From contig NZ_SHKI01000002.1 in the NCBI RefSeq assembly GCF_004217175.1, forward strand, positions 112,901 through 176,900: 64,000 bases of DNA, given 5' to 3'. How positions within the stretch are numbered: position 1 is the stretch's first letter; each line of letters begins with the position of its first letter. The notes under the pieces are model-generated. The model had not been told where the DNA came from, made no database searches, and saw only the letters and a list, made by a program, of their open reading frames with translations. Below, one piece after another: positions 48,883 through 56,910 of this stretch. The stretch is from Leucobacter luti (GTDB taxonomy: Bacteria > Actinomycetota > Actinomycetes > Actinomycetales > Microbacteriaceae). A program made the translations under genes and the position numbers.

Positions 48883-48953
48883 GTGATCTCCTCGCGCGGG
48901 CAGTGCTGAGTGGATCTCGCGCCCGCATCCATCACCTTCCCGTCCGATCAGCG

Positions 48954-49004
48954 GGTGTGTCTACGCACACCTCAGAGTGAGACGCGCCACACATTCGGGT
49001 GTGG
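48954..49004. promoter_or_regulatory. Two small hairpins upstream of the exchanger gene
   Basis: GGTGTG/CACACC (48954-48971) and CCACAC/GTGTGG (48987-49004). They lie 72-122 nt before the exchanger start, between it and the convergent-facing end of the tetR gene. They may end the tetR transcript or belong to the exchanger leader. No known riboswitch consensus was found. Confidence 0.35.
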
Positions 49005-49057
49005 TGCTGCGCAGCGTCGCTGCGGGGTGGCTGCCGGGCGGGCCGCCCCCACGCGGG

Positions 49058-49738
49058 CTAGCGCGTGCCGGCGGTGAGGAGGGGGAGCAGCACAGTGTCA
49101 ATGAGCTCTGTCAGCGTGCGGCTGTCGAGTCCGCCGGAGAACAGGAGCTCGTGCCGCACGAGTACGACGGGGAGAGACACCACGTGCGGGGGCAGCGGGT
49201 CCTGCGCGATGTCGCCGCGCTCGCGGGCGGCGTCGAGGATCGCGGTCACCGAATCAATGACCCACGACTGTGTTTCGGTGGCGAGTCTGTGCACCTGGTC
49301 GCCGGGGATCTCGCCGAGGAGGCCGCGCAGCGTGTCAACGCCCGCCCGCTCGAACTGGTCGGAGAACGAGCGGCCGAGCCGGAGTAGATCGGTGCGGAGA
49401 TCACCGCTGCTCGTGGCGGGTGAGTCTGCGGCGGGCGGGCGTTGGATCCACGCGTCAATGACCATGTGCGCCCGCGACGGATAGCGGCGGTAAATCACAT
49501 GCTTTGAGGTCTTTGCGCGCTTTGCGACCCCCTCGAACGTCACGCCCGCGTAGTTGCCGGCCGCGAGTTCGTCGCGCACGGCCGCACGGATCGCCTCGTC
49601 AAGCTCGGCCCCGTACCGGCGCGCGGGTCTGTGCGCAGCACCTCCCGCGCCCGCGGTACCGCCGGTGCTCGCCGTGCTCGCCACTCGACTCCTCTCGCGA
49701 ATCCTCGCCTCGTTCACAGCCGAGCCTACACTCATCAT
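49058..49738 (-). CDS. TetR-family regulator
   Basis: A 226-aa TetR protein with a variable N-terminal 40 residues, then the helix-turn-helix IRAAVRDELAAGNYAGVTFEGVAKRAKTSKHVIYRRYPSRAHMV. The C-terminal ligand domain resembles TetR_C_16-type. Three ATGs are in tandem; 49738 is preferred because -10 TATCTT (49749-49744) puts the transcript start there. The gene begins within a few bases of a 24-bp palindrome and is divergent from the YhgE-like permease gene, its likely target. Confidence 0.82.
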   Translation of the reverse strand: MMSVGSAVNEARIRERSRVASTASTGGTAGAGGAAHRPARRYGAELDEAIRAAVRDELAAGNYAGVTFEGVAKRAKTSKHVIYRRYPSRAHMVIDAWIQRPPAADSPATSSGDLRTDLLRLGRSFSDQFERAGVDTLRGLLGEIPGDQVHRLATETQSWVIDSVTAILDAARERGDIAQDPLPPHVVSLPVVLVRHELLFSGGLDSRTLTELIDTVLLPLLTAGTR

Positions 49739-49743
49739 CATAT

Positions 49744-49767
49744 AAGATACGGAACGTGCCGTACCTT
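49744..49767. promoter_or_regulatory. TetR operator palindrome
   Basis: A 24-bp near-perfect palindrome with arms AAGATACGG and CCGTACCTT around AACGTG. It covers the -10 of tetR and so should repress it directly, and it lies 92 nt before the divergent permease gene. Confidence 0.75.
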
Positions 49768-49858
49768 CTTGGGTGGTGACCGATCACTCGCCCGACTCAC
49801 CGGTCGCGGACACCCCCGCCCCGCCCACAGCCCGACACTCACCCTCAGGGAGCCCCGC

Positions 49859-50980
49859 ATGAGCGACACCGCGCCACCCATCAGCCCACCCAGAGCTCGC
49901 GCGCGCTGGCTCACCCCGTTCATCGCTATCGCCGCCGCGCTCGCCGCCGGCGCGCTCCTCATGGCCCCCATGATCGGCATGGAACCGCGGGATATCCCGG
50001 TCGCGATCGTCAACCTCGATCAGGCCGTCGATACGCCAGCCGGCGCAATTGCGGCGGGGACCGCGGTTGCCGAGGCCGTGCAGTCAGCCGACGCCGAGGG
50101 ACTGCTCGCGTGGCGCACCCTCGACACACAGCACCAGCTCGACGAGGCGATGGACGCCACGGAGCTCTACGCGGCGCTCGTGATCCCCGAGCAGTTCTCG
50201 GCCGAAACGGTGGCGGGGACCCCGCCGCCACTGCAACTCATCATCAACGAGGGCAAGAACCCGATGGTGGCCGCACAGCTCGGGAGCTCGGTGGCAGCTC
50301 TGACGAGCGGCGCAGAGTTTGAGATCGAAACCACGGTGGTCAATGAGATCCCCACCGCGCTTGGCACCGTCGCCACGTTCCTGCCGATGGTGATGATGAT
50401 CCTCGTGTACATCGCGAGCTATGCCGGCGGAATCGTGATCCGCTCGACCTTCTCACTGGGTCGGCAGGGTCGTGGGCGAACGGTCGCCACTCAGCTCGTG
50501 GTCGCCGCCATCGCGGCCGCGCTCACGGGCTTCGGTGCGGCGCTGATCCTCGCCGGGTTCGTCCCGGAGCTGTCGTTCTCCGTGGCTGGGGCAGGCGCCT
50601 TCCTCACGATCGCCTCCTTCGCGTTGATGACCGTGGTGATCGGCGCAATCAACTGGGTCGGCATGATCGGGATGGCGGTGCCAGTGCTCACCCTGCTGCT
50701 CGGGCTGGGGCCCGCCGACCTGCCGTACGAGTTCCTCCCCGCGTTCTGGCAGGACTGGGTCTATCCGTGGAATCCGCTGCAGTTCCTGGCCACCGGCGCC
50801 CGCGCACTTCTGTTCCAGGGGGCCGGCTGGCTCAACGCTGGCACGCTGGGCCTTGCCATCACCGCCGCGGTGGGTACCGTGCTCGTGGTGAGCTCGACGC
50901 GTACGCCGAGAGGCAACGCGGCGGCGGATCGCCCGGGCGAGGTGAACCCGCAGGGCGCTCCCGCGCCGACCGGAGTCTGA
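49859..50980 (+). CDS. YhgE/Pip-like membrane protein (DUF3533 type)
   Basis: A 373-aa protein of the ABC-2 permease-like YhgE/Pip group. It has one N-terminal TM helix (FIAIAAALAAGALLMAPMIG), an external domain of about 140 residues (DIPVAIVNLDQAVDTPAG, ALVIPEQFSAETVAG), then five or so TM segments. Relatives act in phage infection, type VII secretion or export of toxic compounds without a known ATPase. CAGGGAG precedes the ATG. Probably controlled by the divergent TetR regulator. Confidence 0.8.
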   Translation: MSDTAPPISPPRARARWLTPFIAIAAALAAGALLMAPMIGMEPRDIPVAIVNLDQAVDTPAGAIAAGTAVAEAVQSADAEGLLAWRTLDTQHQLDEAMDATELYAALVIPEQFSAETVAGTPPPLQLIINEGKNPMVAAQLGSSVAALTSGAEFEIETTVVNEIPTALGTVATFLPMVMMILVYIASYAGGIVIRSTFSLGRQGRGRTVATQLVVAAIAAALTGFGAALILAGFVPELSFSVAGAGAFLTIASFALMTVVIGAINWVGMIGMAVPVLTLLLGLGPADLPYEFLPAFWQDWVYPWNPLQFLATGARALLFQGAGWLNAGTLGLAITAAVGTVLVVSSTRTPRGNAAADRPGEVNPQGAPAPTGV

Positions 50981-51101
50981 GGGCCGGCCGGCCCCGGTGC
51001 ACGTCGAGGCCTGAACCGGCAGCGGCCCCGGTGTCGCCCGGCCGTCGAACGGCTCATCAGACTCACAACAGACCGACACTCATCGAACAAAGGACACCGT
51101 C

Positions 51102-51749
51102 ATGAAGATCGTCATCGTGGGAGCCGCGGGCAACGTTGGCTCGCACACCGTCACGGAAGCGCTGCGCGCCGGGCACGAGGTGACCGCCTACGTGCGGCGG
51201 CCGGAACGCGTGGCACCCCGCCCGGGCCTCACCGTCGTCGCGGGAGACGCGACAGACACGGTGGCGCTCACGGCCGCCGCCACGGGGGCCGATGCGGTCG
51301 TCGTCTCAATCACCGGGTCCACGAAGGACGCCACGTTCATGCAGCGCACCCTGCCGTCCGTGATCGATGCCGCGCGCGCCGCGGGGGCCGGGCGGCTCGT
51401 GCTGGTCTCAGTGTTTGGTGCGGGGGACACCGCAGCGAAGGCGTCCGGGTTCGCCCGCCTGGTGTACCGCCTGGCGCTGCGCCGATTCCTCGCGGATAAA
51501 GCTGCCGCGGACGCGCAGCTCATCGCCTCCGGGTTGAACTATGCGATCGCGTACCCGGTCAATCTGAAGCAGGCGGAGCCGCTCCCCGAGACCGGGATCG
51601 CGCTGCTGCGCGACGTGGACCGGGTGCCCGGCCTGCCCACGCTGCCGTACGGAAACGCCGCGGCGGCCCTGGTCGAGATCGCCACCCAGCCCGGGTATGC
51701 CGGGGAGCGGGTGCTCGTCACGACACCGACCGGGTGGCGGGCCGTCTAG
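51102..51749 (+). CDS. NAD(P)H-binding atypical SDR
   Basis: A 215-aa NmrA-like Rossmann protein: VIVGAAGNVGSHTVTEALRAGHEVTAYVRRPE at the N-terminus, then ADAVVVSITGS and RLVLVSVFGAGD. No SDR Tyr-x3-Lys is evident, so it may be a flavin/quinone reductase-like enzyme or a redox sensor. AAAGGA precedes the ATG. It follows the YhgE-like gene by 121 nt and may belong to the same TetR regulon. It ends at a strong terminator. Confidence 0.82.
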   Translation: MKIVIVGAAGNVGSHTVTEALRAGHEVTAYVRRPERVAPRPGLTVVAGDATDTVALTAAATGADAVVVSITGSTKDATFMQRTLPSVIDAARAAGAGRLVLVSVFGAGDTAAKASGFARLVYRLALRRFLADKAAADAQLIASGLNYAIAYPVNLKQAEPLPETGIALLRDVDRVPGLPTLPYGNAAAALVEIATQPGYAGERVLVTTPTGWRAV

Positions 51750-51762
51750 CGCGGGCAACGCG

Positions 51763-51792
51763 GCCCACTCCCGCGTGAGCGCGGGAGTGGGC
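51763..51792. terminator. 13-bp-stem hairpin between convergent genes
   Basis: GCCCACTCCCGCG (51763-51775), loop TGAG, CGCGGGAGTGGGC (51780-51792), a perfect stem. It lies 13 nt after the SDR stop and 24 nt before the alcohol dehydrogenase end. Confidence 0.8.
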
Positions 51793-51816
51793 TGCGCCAC
51801 GCAGGTGCCGCTGCGC

Positions 51817-52917
51817 CTAGTAGAGCACGACGGGCTTGATCGTGGCCCCGGACTCGCTGTCGGCGAATGCCTGGTTGATGTCGGCGAACTCGTACGTCTT
51901 CACGAGCTTGTCGAACGGGAAAAGCCCGCGCTCGTGCAGCGAGATGAGCTTGGGGATGAACTCGCGCGGCACGGCGTCGCCCTCGACGACCATGGAGATC
52001 GTGATGCCGCTGGTGAGCAGCGTGCCGATGTCGAAGGGGGCCTCCGTGCCGAGCTTCGCAGCGCCCACGAGCACGCCGTGGCCGCGCAGCGCGAGCGACT
52101 TGGTCATCTGGCTGAACACGGCGGGCACCCCGGTCGTGTCGAGCGCGTAGTTGACGCCGGCGCCGCCCGTGATCTCGCGGATCGCCTCGACCGCGTCGAC
52201 CTCCTTCGAGTTGACCACGTGGGTAGCGCCGAGCTCCTTCGCGAACTCGAGGCGCGACGGCACGATGTCGACCATGATGATGGTGGTCGCCCCGCTCGCG
52301 ACCGCGCCGAGCATGCCGGCGAGGCCCACCGCACCGGTGCCGAACACGGCGATTGACTCGCCGGGGCTCGGCTTGAGCACGTTGAGCACGGAGCCGGAGC
52401 CGGTCATGATCCCGCAGCCGAGCGGCCCGAGCAGCTCGAGGGGTGCGTCGTCGGAGACCTTCACCGCGTTGCGGGCTCGCACGTTCGTGGCGGACGCGAA
52501 CGACGACTGGCCGAAGAAGTTCGACGAGATCGGGGCGCCGTTGTCGTCGAACATCTTGCTACCGTCGGCGCGGCTGCCGCCGAAGTTGAGCGCGTAAAAG
52601 TCGGTGCAGTACTGCGGGTGGCCGCTGATGCAGTTCTCGCAGACCCCGCAGGACGCGGGAGCGAGGACGACCTTGTCGCCCACCTTGAGGTCGGTGACGT
52701 CGGCGCCCACCGCCTCAACGATGCCGGATCCCTCGTGCCCGAGCACCGCGGGGAGCGGGGTGGGGTACCACTGGTCGCGCACGATGGCGTCGGTGTGGCA
52801 CACGCCCGACGCGACCATGCGGACGGTGACCTCGTCCGCGCGGGGCGCATCGAGCGTGAGCTCGCGAATGTCGAGATCGGTCTGCGGGGCGGTCGCCACG
52901 GCTGCGTTGATCTTCAC
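51817..52917 (-). CDS. Zinc-dependent alcohol dehydrogenase, aryl-alcohol type
   Basis: A 366-aa medium-chain dehydrogenase. Catalytic zinc ligands are in GVCHTD and GHEGSG, and a later Cys is in GPLGCGIMTGSG. Structural zinc is held by four Cys in CGVCENCISGHPQYC. The NAD-binding motif is FGTGAVGLAGMLG, with Asp (MVDIVPS) favouring NAD+. It is closest in style to benzyl/aryl-alcohol dehydrogenases. AGGGAGA precedes the GTG. Single gene; about 220 bp without features separate it from the APC permease gene. Confidence 0.9.
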   Translation of the reverse strand: MKINAAVATAPQTDLDIRELTLDAPRADEVTVRMVASGVCHTDAIVRDQWYPTPLPAVLGHEGSGIVEAVGADVTDLKVGDKVVLAPASCGVCENCISGHPQYCTDFYALNFGGSRADGSKMFDDNGAPISSNFFGQSSFASATNVRARNAVKVSDDAPLELLGPLGCGIMTGSGSVLNVLKPSPGESIAVFGTGAVGLAGMLGAVASGATTIIMVDIVPSRLEFAKELGATHVVNSKEVDAVEAIREITGGAGVNYALDTTGVPAVFSQMTKSLALRGHGVLVGAAKLGTEAPFDIGTLLTSGITISMVVEGDAVPREFIPKLISLHERGLFPFDKLVKTYEFADINQAFADSESGATIKPVVLY

Positions 52918-53138
52918 GGTGTCTCCCTGATTCTTGTGGATTGAAGCACTGCTCGACCGTGGGGCGGCTGCATGAATCGTGGAGGCGACTTGTGATCGTG
53001 ACCAGAGTGCGGGCGGCCGTACCCAATGTCACCCCCGAGCCTACTCCTGAAGTTGGCCGGTGAACGGGGAGAATCCCAGGGAGCGGGGATGGGGTGGGAA
53101 CCGCGGCGGGGACCGGCGGTTCCGGGCCCCGCCGCGCG

Positions 53139-54725
53139 CTACTCGGGGTGCGCCGCCGCCTCGCCCGCGGCGGTAGCCACGTCGATGGTGCGGGTGCCCT
53201 GGCCGATCCCGGCGTAGACCTCCGGCCGCCGGCGGCGCAGCCACACCGCCCAGACCACGCCCGCAATACCGAGCAGCAGCACGGGAGCCACGAGCGCCGC
53301 GTTCGCCCAGCCCTGCAGATCGGTGAGCAGATCGAAGTTGCTGAGCATGAGCCACAGCCCGAGAGTGAGGCCGATCGCGCCGAGCCCCGGCGCGATCACC
53401 ACGCGGAAGGCACCGTGGCCCCGTCGGTCCCGCCAGAAGTAGCGCAGCACCGCGATCATGCACAGCAGTTGGAGGAACACGATGCCCACGATGCCCACGC
53501 CGTTCGTCCACAGCAGCAAATGCAGGTACGGGTCGCCCGAGAGCGTCACCGTCACGAGGATCGGCACGATCGCCGCGAGGCTCACCGCGATGCTCGCCCG
53601 GAACGGGGACGCGAAGCGCGGGTGCGTGGCCCCGAAGCGCCGCGACACGATCCCGTCGCGGCCGAGCGCGAAGAGGTAGCGCGAGGTCGCGTTGTGGAAC
53701 GCGAGCGTTGCCGCGAACAGGCTTGTCACCATGAGCACGTCCATGGCGATCTTCGCCCACGGGCCCAGATACGAATCCGCGAGCATGAAGTACATGCCCT
53801 GGAACGTGTCTGACAGCGATGTTTCGACGAGTCCGTCGAGGCCGAGCGCGGCGACCGCGATCCAAGTGATGAACCCGTAGAACACGGCGAGGAACCCCAC
53901 CGCGAGATAGGTGGCGCGCGGGATCGTGCGCTTCGGGTTCTTCGCCTCCTCCGAGTAGATCGCGGTGCTCTCGAAGCCGAGGAAGGCGCCGAGCGCGAGC
54001 ACGAACATGCTGCCGCTGCCCGCGTCGAATACCCGGCTCGGCGCGAACGGTTCGAGCGTGAAATTGCTGGTGCCCTCTGTGGCGAGCACGGCGACTGCGA
54101 TGACCACGAGGATCGCGACCTCCGCGGCCATGAGCACGCCGAGGATCCGCGCTCCCACGGTGATCTGGCGGTAGCCGAGCACCGCGATCACGGCGAGCGC
54201 CAGGGCGGCGTAGATCGACCAGTGCAGCTCGATCCCGAAGAGGTCTCGCATCGAAGATGCCGCGTAGAACCCGAAGAAGCCGTAGAACCCGAAGCAGATC
54301 AGTGCGTACGACAGGAGCGCCACGACCGCCGTGCCCGCGGCGGCCGGGCGGCCGAGGCCGTGCCCCACGAACGCGTAGAACGCGCCAGCGTTGCGCACGT
54401 GACTCGCGAACGCGGTGAGGCCGGCGGCGCACAGGATATAGACGAGCCCTGAGAACAGGTACGCGCCCGGTGCGCCGACCCCGCCGAGGCGGAACGCGAG
54501 TGGCGCGGCGCCGGCGACCACGGCGAGCGGGGCCGCCGCCGCGACCACGAAAAACACGATGTCGAGGGTGCCGAGCGAGCCGCGCTGCAGGCCCGCGGCG
54601 GGGGAGTCTGCGGTGGCGTCGGAGTCGCTGCCCCCGCCCGCACTCGCTGATCCGGCCGACCGCGCTGCGGGGCCCCGCGAAGAACCCCCGCTCACAGTGC
54701 GGGCCACCACTCGGGCGAGGTCCAC
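53139..54725 (-). CDS. APC-family amino-acid/amine permease
   Basis: A 528-aa APC transporter with a disordered Ser/Gly/Asp-rich N-terminus (about 45 residues) and about 12-14 TM segments. FFVVAAAAPLAVVAGAAPLAFRLGG and LGFESTAIYSEEAKNPKRTIPRATY (the APC motif after TM6) are clear. The GTG at 54725 lies inside the amidase gene and overlaps its 3' end by 34 nt, with GGAG upstream, so translation is coupled. It likely imports the amide or the amino acid linked to the amidase reaction. Confidence 0.88.
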   Translation of the reverse strand: MDLARVVARTVSGGSSRGPAARSAGSASAGGGSDSDATADSPAAGLQRGSLGTLDIVFFVVAAAAPLAVVAGAAPLAFRLGGVGAPGAYLFSGLVYILCAAGLTAFASHVRNAGAFYAFVGHGLGRPAAAGTAVVALLSYALICFGFYGFFGFYAASSMRDLFGIELHWSIYAALALAVIAVLGYRQITVGARILGVLMAAEVAILVVIAVAVLATEGTSNFTLEPFAPSRVFDAGSGSMFVLALGAFLGFESTAIYSEEAKNPKRTIPRATYLAVGFLAVFYGFITWIAVAALGLDGLVETSLSDTFQGMYFMLADSYLGPWAKIAMDVLMVTSLFAATLAFHNATSRYLFALGRDGIVSRRFGATHPRFASPFRASIAVSLAAIVPILVTVTLSGDPYLHLLLWTNGVGIVGIVFLQLLCMIAVLRYFWRDRRGHGAFRVVIAPGLGAIGLTLGLWLMLSNFDLLTDLQGWANAALVAPVLLLGIAGVVWAVWLRRRRPEVYAGIGQGTRTIDVATAAGEAAAHPE

Positions 54726-56083
54726 AGCGCGAGCTCCGCCTCGAGCGCGGCGCCCACGCGGAACACGGTTGCGTCGTCGTACGTGCGCCCCACGATCTGC
54801 ACGCCGGTGGGCACGCCGTTGGGGGCGCGCCCCGACGGGACCGCGAGCACGGGCACCCGGCCCACCACGTTAAAAGGCAGCGTCATGAGCTCGGAGAACA
54901 CGGCGGCGCTGTCGGTGCAGGCGGCGTCGGCGGGCATTCCGGTGTTGGCGATCGTGGGGCACAGGAGCGCGTCGTATCGTTCGAGGAGCTCGCCCAGCGG
55001 TTGGTAAAAGGCGGCCTCCGCCTCGAGTCCCTCGACGTAGCCCCCCGCGCCAGCGGCACTCGCGATGAACGCCTGCGTGTAGGGCATGAGCTTGTCGGTG
55101 AGTGCCGGATCACCGCTGCCGACGCTCTCGATGAACGGCCCCATGACCTGCCCGAAGTGCGCCCAGGCGATGCTGAGCACCTCGTCCGGGGTCCAGGGGA
55201 GATCGACCTCGTCGACGGTGGCGCCCGCCGCGCGCAGCGCGTCCGCTGCGGCGCGCGTGTTCGCGACGACGGCGGGGTCTGGGGCGTAGCCGCCGAGGGT
55301 GACGCTCAGCGCGATCCTGGTCCCAGTGAGCGGGGCGGCCGCCCCCGAGACGCGCAGGGCCGGGCGCAGCGAGGCCGGGTCGCCGGCCCAGGGACCCACG
55401 ATGACGTTCTGCAGTGCGGCAACGTCGGCGACGCTGCGTCCCATCGGGCCGTCTGCGCAGTACGTGTCGCTGTTGAATGGCGCGAGCCCCGGGACGCGGC
55501 CGAACGGGGGCTTGAAGCCCACGACGCCGCAGTACGAGGACGGGATTCGGATCGAGCCGCCGATGTCTGAGCCGGTGGCGAGGATCGTGGAGCCGGCCGC
55601 GAGCACAGCGCCGGCGCCGCCGGACGAGCCGCCGGGGGTCATGTCGAGGTTATGCGGGTTGCGCGTGACGCCCCACAGCGTGGAATGTGTCACGGGCGCG
55701 CAGCAGAACTCGGGGGTGGTGGTGCGGCCGTGGATCACGGCGCCGGAGTCGCGGATGCGGTCGACGATCGGGTGCGTCACGGTGGCGATCGCCCCTTGTT
55801 CGAGCAGCGAGCCGTCTTCGGCGGTCATCCCGGCGATTGGCTGCTCCTCTTTCAGCATGATGGGGACGCCCTCGAGCGGGCGCGCGGTGCCGTCGCGGTA
55901 GCGGGCCTCTGAATCCCGGGCGGCCGCGCGAGCGATCTCGAGCATCTCCTCGGTCACGGCGCCGACGCGCGGCTCGGTGTGGGCGGTGCGCGACACGACC
56001 GCGTCGAGCAGCTCGACGGGGGAGAGTTCGCGGGTGGTAAAGCGACGGATCGCTTCGCTTGCGGTGAGGTAGTGGAGGTCCAC
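54692..56083 (-). CDS. Amidase-signature family hydrolase
   Basis: A 463-aa amidase. The Ser-cisSer-Lys triad is visible: Lys78 (PIMLKEEQ), Ser153/Ser154 (TPGGSSGGAGA) and Ser177 (GSDIGGSIRIPSSYCG). It hydrolyses a carboxamide, possibly an amino-acid amide or a xenobiotic amide. AGGAG precedes the GTG at 56083. It is divergent from a TetR gene and overlaps the APC permease gene downstream. GatA-type function is unlikely, as no gatB/gatC is present. Confidence 0.9.
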   Translation of the reverse strand: MDLHYLTASEAIRRFTTRELSPVELLDAVVSRTAHTEPRVGAVTEEMLEIARAAARDSEARYRDGTARPLEGVPIMLKEEQPIAGMTAEDGSLLEQGAIATVTHPIVDRIRDSGAVIHGRTTTPEFCCAPVTHSTLWGVTRNPHNLDMTPGGSSGGAGAVLAAGSTILATGSDIGGSIRIPSSYCGVVGFKPPFGRVPGLAPFNSDTYCADGPMGRSVADVAALQNVIVGPWAGDPASLRPALRVSGAAAPLTGTRIALSVTLGGYAPDPAVVANTRAAADALRAAGATVDEVDLPWTPDEVLSIAWAHFGQVMGPFIESVGSGDPALTDKLMPYTQAFIASAAGAGGYVEGLEAEAAFYQPLGELLERYDALLCPTIANTGMPADAACTDSAAVFSELMTLPFNVVGRVPVLAVPSGRAPNGVPTGVQIVGRTYDDATVFRVGAALEAELALWTSPEWWPAL

Positions 56084-56120
56084 GGTGCTCCTATCGGATC
56101 GGCTTCATTGCGGATCGTGC

Positions 56121-56159
56121 GCCGTACGGCGTACGGTACGTTGTACGGTACGTTACCCT
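56121..56159. promoter_or_regulatory. TetR operator array and tetR -10 box
   Basis: Palindrome GCCGTACGGC (56121-56130) is followed by two exact copies of GTACGGTACGTT (56131-56142, 56143-56154). -10 TACCCT (56154-56159) ends 7 nt before the ATG at 56167, so tetR is leaderless. The array can control both divergent genes. Confidence 0.7.
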
Positions 56160-56166
56160 ACTCGGT

Positions 56167-56820
56167 ATGGACGCTCGAAACCACCCCGACGCAGGGAGCG
56201 CGAAACCGCGCGGCGCGCTGCGGCGCGAAACCATCGCCGAAGCGGCGATCGAGCTCATTGAGGCGCGCGGAATCGAGCAGCTCACGATGCGCGCGCTCGC
56301 CGCCGAGCTCGGCAGCGGCACGATGACGCTCTACACGCACGTGCGCAGTCGAGATGACCTGCTCGCGGCCGTGGTGCAGCGGCTCATCGCCGAGATGGAC
56401 ATCGCCGGCGCCGTCGCGCGCGCGGCGGGGAGCTGGCAGGCCGTGGTGCGCGCGACGCTCGACGGGTACCGGCAGCTTGCCACGCGCTTCCCGCGCTCGT
56501 TCGAGCTGCTCGCCCTCGCGCCCTACGACGAAGACCCGGTGGCCTCGCACCTCGCGCACGTGGTGGCCGAGGTTGAACGGGCCGGGCTCCCCGCCGCGGA
56601 CGCGCGCTTCGCGCTCGGCACCGCCGACGCGTTCGCGACCGGCTTCCTCGTGGTCTGGGCGCGCACCGCCACGCGGGCTGAAGACCGCGCAGGCACCGCC
56701 ACGCGGGCGGACGATCGCGCGCGCGGCGGTGACGCCGCGGCGGTGGAGGAGCTGCGCGCACCCGGGATGTTCGACCGCGGGGTCGACGCGGTAATCCGGG
56801 GGATCGAGGCCGCCCTGTGA
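56167..56820 (+). CDS. TetR-family regulator with TetR_C_11-like domain
   Basis: A 217-aa TetR protein. Helix-turn-helix: IAEAAIELIEARGIEQLTMRALAAELGSGTMTLYTHVRSRDDLL. The C-terminal domain is the tetracycline-repressor-like type (WQAVVRATLDGYRQLATRFPRSFELLALAP). Near residues 168-190 an in-frame duplication (RTATRAED then GTATRADD) comes from a 30-bp direct repeat at about 56688-56747. Probably represses the divergent amidase-permease operon. Confidence 0.85.
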   Translation: MDARNHPDAGSAKPRGALRRETIAEAAIELIEARGIEQLTMRALAAELGSGTMTLYTHVRSRDDLLAAVVQRLIAEMDIAGAVARAAGSWQAVVRATLDGYRQLATRFPRSFELLALAPYDEDPVASHLAHVVAEVERAGLPAADARFALGTADAFATGFLVVWARTATRAEDRAGTATRADDRARGGDAAAVEELRAPGMFDRGVDAVIRGIEAAL

Positions 56821-56910
56821 CTCCGCTGCCGCCGCGCTCGCGAGCCTGACGACTGCGGCAGGCCCGTCGGCAGCGGCGGGGCGCCCCATCGGCGGCCCCG
56901 CCGGCCCGGC

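Noticed and set aside
48883..49004. Possible Mn (yybP-ykoY) riboswitch upstream of the exchanger gene
   Set aside because: Only two short simple hairpins were seen; the conserved paired-loop consensus of that riboswitch was not recognised.
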